A stretch of DNA of 28,924 bases from a virus: IMG/VR virus record IMGVR_UViG_3300005062_000070, positions 1 through 28,924 of that record, one strand, 5' to 3'. Shown here piece after piece: positions 27,578 to 28,924 of this stretch; position 1 is the first letter of the stretch; every line of letters starts with the position of its first letter. The notes under the pieces were generated by a model, which worked only from the letters and a program-made list of their open reading frames with translations, did not search any database and was not told the origin of the DNA. The position numbers were made by a program, and so were the translations under genes.

Positions 27578-28924
27578 TCAGTTATTTTTAAGTGTTCCTT
27601 CAATATAGTAGCCCCTGTTCTGCTTAATTACGACACCTTCAAGAGGCAAATAGCTTTTCTTTAGTTCTGTCAATTCTTTTGGATTAAAGTCATCCCGTAC
27701 AGGAATAAAGTGTTCCTGAAGCTTCTTTAAATAGGAGGCAATATAATCGTAACCACCCTTAATGAAGCACTTCTTTCCTTGATACCTTACTTGCATCATA
27801 ACCCACAGATGACCTGCTTTCTTCGTTGATTCACGGACATCAAAATCAAGGATATCAATTTCTTCGTCAACGATCTTGTCGATCTTGATTGGACTCCCAT
27901 CAAACGGGCGTTCAATCCGAATGTCTAAATCAGTAATTTTCATATGTCTGTTATCCTCCTTAATTACCTTTTGTATAAAATTTTTGCTATTACAGTACAT
28001 CAGGATACCTTTATAACTTGTAATCGATTTTTGTTTATTCCTTCTTTTTGTAATTGCCTTTTTTGTCCGTTTCCGGAGCAATGTATAATGTGGTCGGAAC
28101 ACATACCCGCAAATGTCAGCCCCAAGGCGAACCGGGAAAATCCGGGCATTGCTCTTCAGAGTCAATCCTAATTCATAATACAGGAAGTTTTTTATTCTCC
28201 ACTTAATCTGATGTAATTCTTGCTTGCTGTCAGAAAGGATCAGCGTATCATCCGCGTAACGGAAGTAATATTTTACTCCTATGTCTTCCTTGACAAACCG
28301 GTCGAATTTTCGCAACACCAGGTGACTGTTTATTTGTGCATCAGGAGATCCGATCGGCAGGCCCTTGTTTGAAAAGTTATGCTTATCAAGTAGCATGATT
28401 AGCTTTTTGTCTTTCAAATCATGTCTGTAAGCATGCCCGAATTTCTTATTGTCAACAGAAGGGTAGAACTTCTCGATGTCGCTCTGAAGCGCGTAAACAG
28501 AATATGGATCCAGCAGCGCCCTTTTCAGCTTATGAGTAAAACTATGTTTAAGAACTTTCGAATTGATTCCATGATCTAGAAGACAGTTGTACACATCGTC
28601 ATTCAGGCTTTTCATCCACTTTCCTGACATCACGTTCAGAATCGCGTGCTGGCATACCCGGAAAGGATAAAAGTCCAGCTTATGGATTTCTCTATCCTTC
28701 CCTAAAGGAGTATGCTTTACAAATACATTATAATCACTACGGGTAACATCATAACGACCTTCTATCAGCATAGACTGTAGTTCCCTATTCAGTCGATTCA
28801 TGTTCTCAAGGTAATACCGAACATCTTTCTGATTGCTCTTGTCTTTTGCAGCCTTCATCCCGGCTCTGGATATATTATCCAGGTCGTATACTTCCTCAAA
28901 CTTATGTCCTACTCTTTTTGTCAT
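27578..28924 (-). CDS. Reverse transcriptase (DGR-type) with fused C-terminal domain
   Basis: 448 residues, start at the window edge. Reverse-transcriptase motifs: LQSDIEKFYPSVD (motif A, catalytic D149), GLPIGSPDAQ (188-197, where DGR enzymes usually have GxPxGxxxSQ), YFRYADDTLIL with the YADD box at 223-226, and the ELGLTLKSNARIF / GYVFRPHYTLLRK end. The N-terminus (GHKFEEVYDLDNISRA ... PLGKDREIHKLDFYPFRVCQHAIL) is like that of DGR and phage reverse transcriptases. Residues about 328-445 are an extra, strand-rich domain (MKITDLDIRIERPFDGSPIK, HLWVMMQVRYQGKKCFIKGG) that looks like an OB-type or ssDNA-binding fold, but this is only a guess. No group II intron maturase or retron motif is seen. 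It heads the tail-fibre operon. Confidence 0.88.
   Translation of the reverse strand: MTKRVGHKFEEVYDLDNISRAGMKAAKDKSNQKDVRYYLENMNRLNRELQSMLIEGRYDVTRSDYNVFVKHTPLGKDREIHKLDFYPFRVCQHAILNVMSGKWMKSLNDDVYNCLLDHGINSKVLKHSFTHKLKRALLDPYSVYALQSDIEKFYPSVDNKKFGHAYRHDLKDKKLIMLLDKHNFSNKGLPIGSPDAQINSHLVLRKFDRFVKEDIGVKYYFRYADDTLILSDSKQELHQIKWRIKNFLYYELGLTLKSNARIFPVRLGADICGYVFRPHYTLLRKRTKKAITKRRNKQKSITSYKGILMYCNSKNFIQKVIKEDNRHMKITDLDIRIERPFDGSPIKIDKIVDEEIDILDFDVRESTKKAGHLWVMMQVRYQGKKCFIKGGYDYIASYLKKLQEHFIPVRDDFNPKELTELKKSYLPLEGVVIKQNRGYYIEGTLKNN

Noticed and set aside
1-28924. CRISPR array, rRNA genes or insertion sequences
   Set aside because: No regularly spaced direct repeats, rRNA-like stretches or transposase genes with inverted ends were seen; the only tandem repeats are the 9-bp units in the fibre.

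Overview
The window is most of a temperate tailed phage (a prophage or circularised phage genome) of a Bacteroidetes host, probably Bacteroidales. Host signs: promoters fit the Bacteroidetes pattern TTTG-N19..21-TAnnTTTG, most starts have A/T-rich leaders rather than Shine-Dalgarno sites, the integrase is of the IntDOT-like Bacteroidetes type (Ser in place of the first catalytic Arg), and the attachment site is the 3' half of a tRNA-Pro(TGG) gene. The host-type Tal-fibre fusion points to a siphovirus. The window starts on the stop codon of the integrase and ends on the start codon of a reverse transcriptase, so structural and packaging genes lie outside it.

Layout. 1-1.6 kb: leftward integrase, a 370-bp att region (repeated ACTCACC arm-site candidates, hairpin terminator, tRNA-Pro 3' fragment). 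1.6-3.5 kb: leftward lysogeny genes (unknown protein with a frameshifted coiled-coil tail, TPR-like protein, HTH repressor). 3.5-5.25 kb: the switch region. Three copies of an 18-bp operator (TACCG-N8-CGGTA) flank six small genes that alternate strictly in strand and overlap tail to tail. 5.25-19.7 kb: one long rightward early operon: HTH and LuxR-type regulators, a Rad50-like ATPase, Bet/RecT annealase, WalJ-like MBL-fold hydrolase, small membrane proteins, SNF2 helicase, SSB, HD hydrolase, two PD-(D/E)XK-type nucleases and many small unknowns. 19.7-19.9 kb: facing terminators where the early and late operons meet. 19.9-21.7 kb: leftward lysis cassette (u-spanin-like lipoprotein, CHAP-like endolysin, holin candidates). 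21.8-22.7 kb: a lone rightward lipoprotein with its own promoter, a lysogenic-conversion (moron) candidate. 22.7-28.9 kb: leftward tail operon: reverse transcriptase, small acidic protein, 1348-residue tail hub/receptor-binding fibre, small accessory protein.

How it works together (inference): the repressor at 3.1-3.5 kb should silence the rightward promoter at 3.5 kb and, through the same operator, promoters at 5.1 kb. When it is lifted, the early operon makes the recombination and replication set (Rad50-like ATPase, annealase, exonuclease candidate, helicase, SSB), and later the leftward late genes make tail and lysis proteins. The points most worth a second look are the interdigitated switch genes between repeated operators, and the DGR-like reverse transcriptase with a fused C-terminal domain directly upstream of the fibre gene, for which no template/variable repeat pair was seen within this window.
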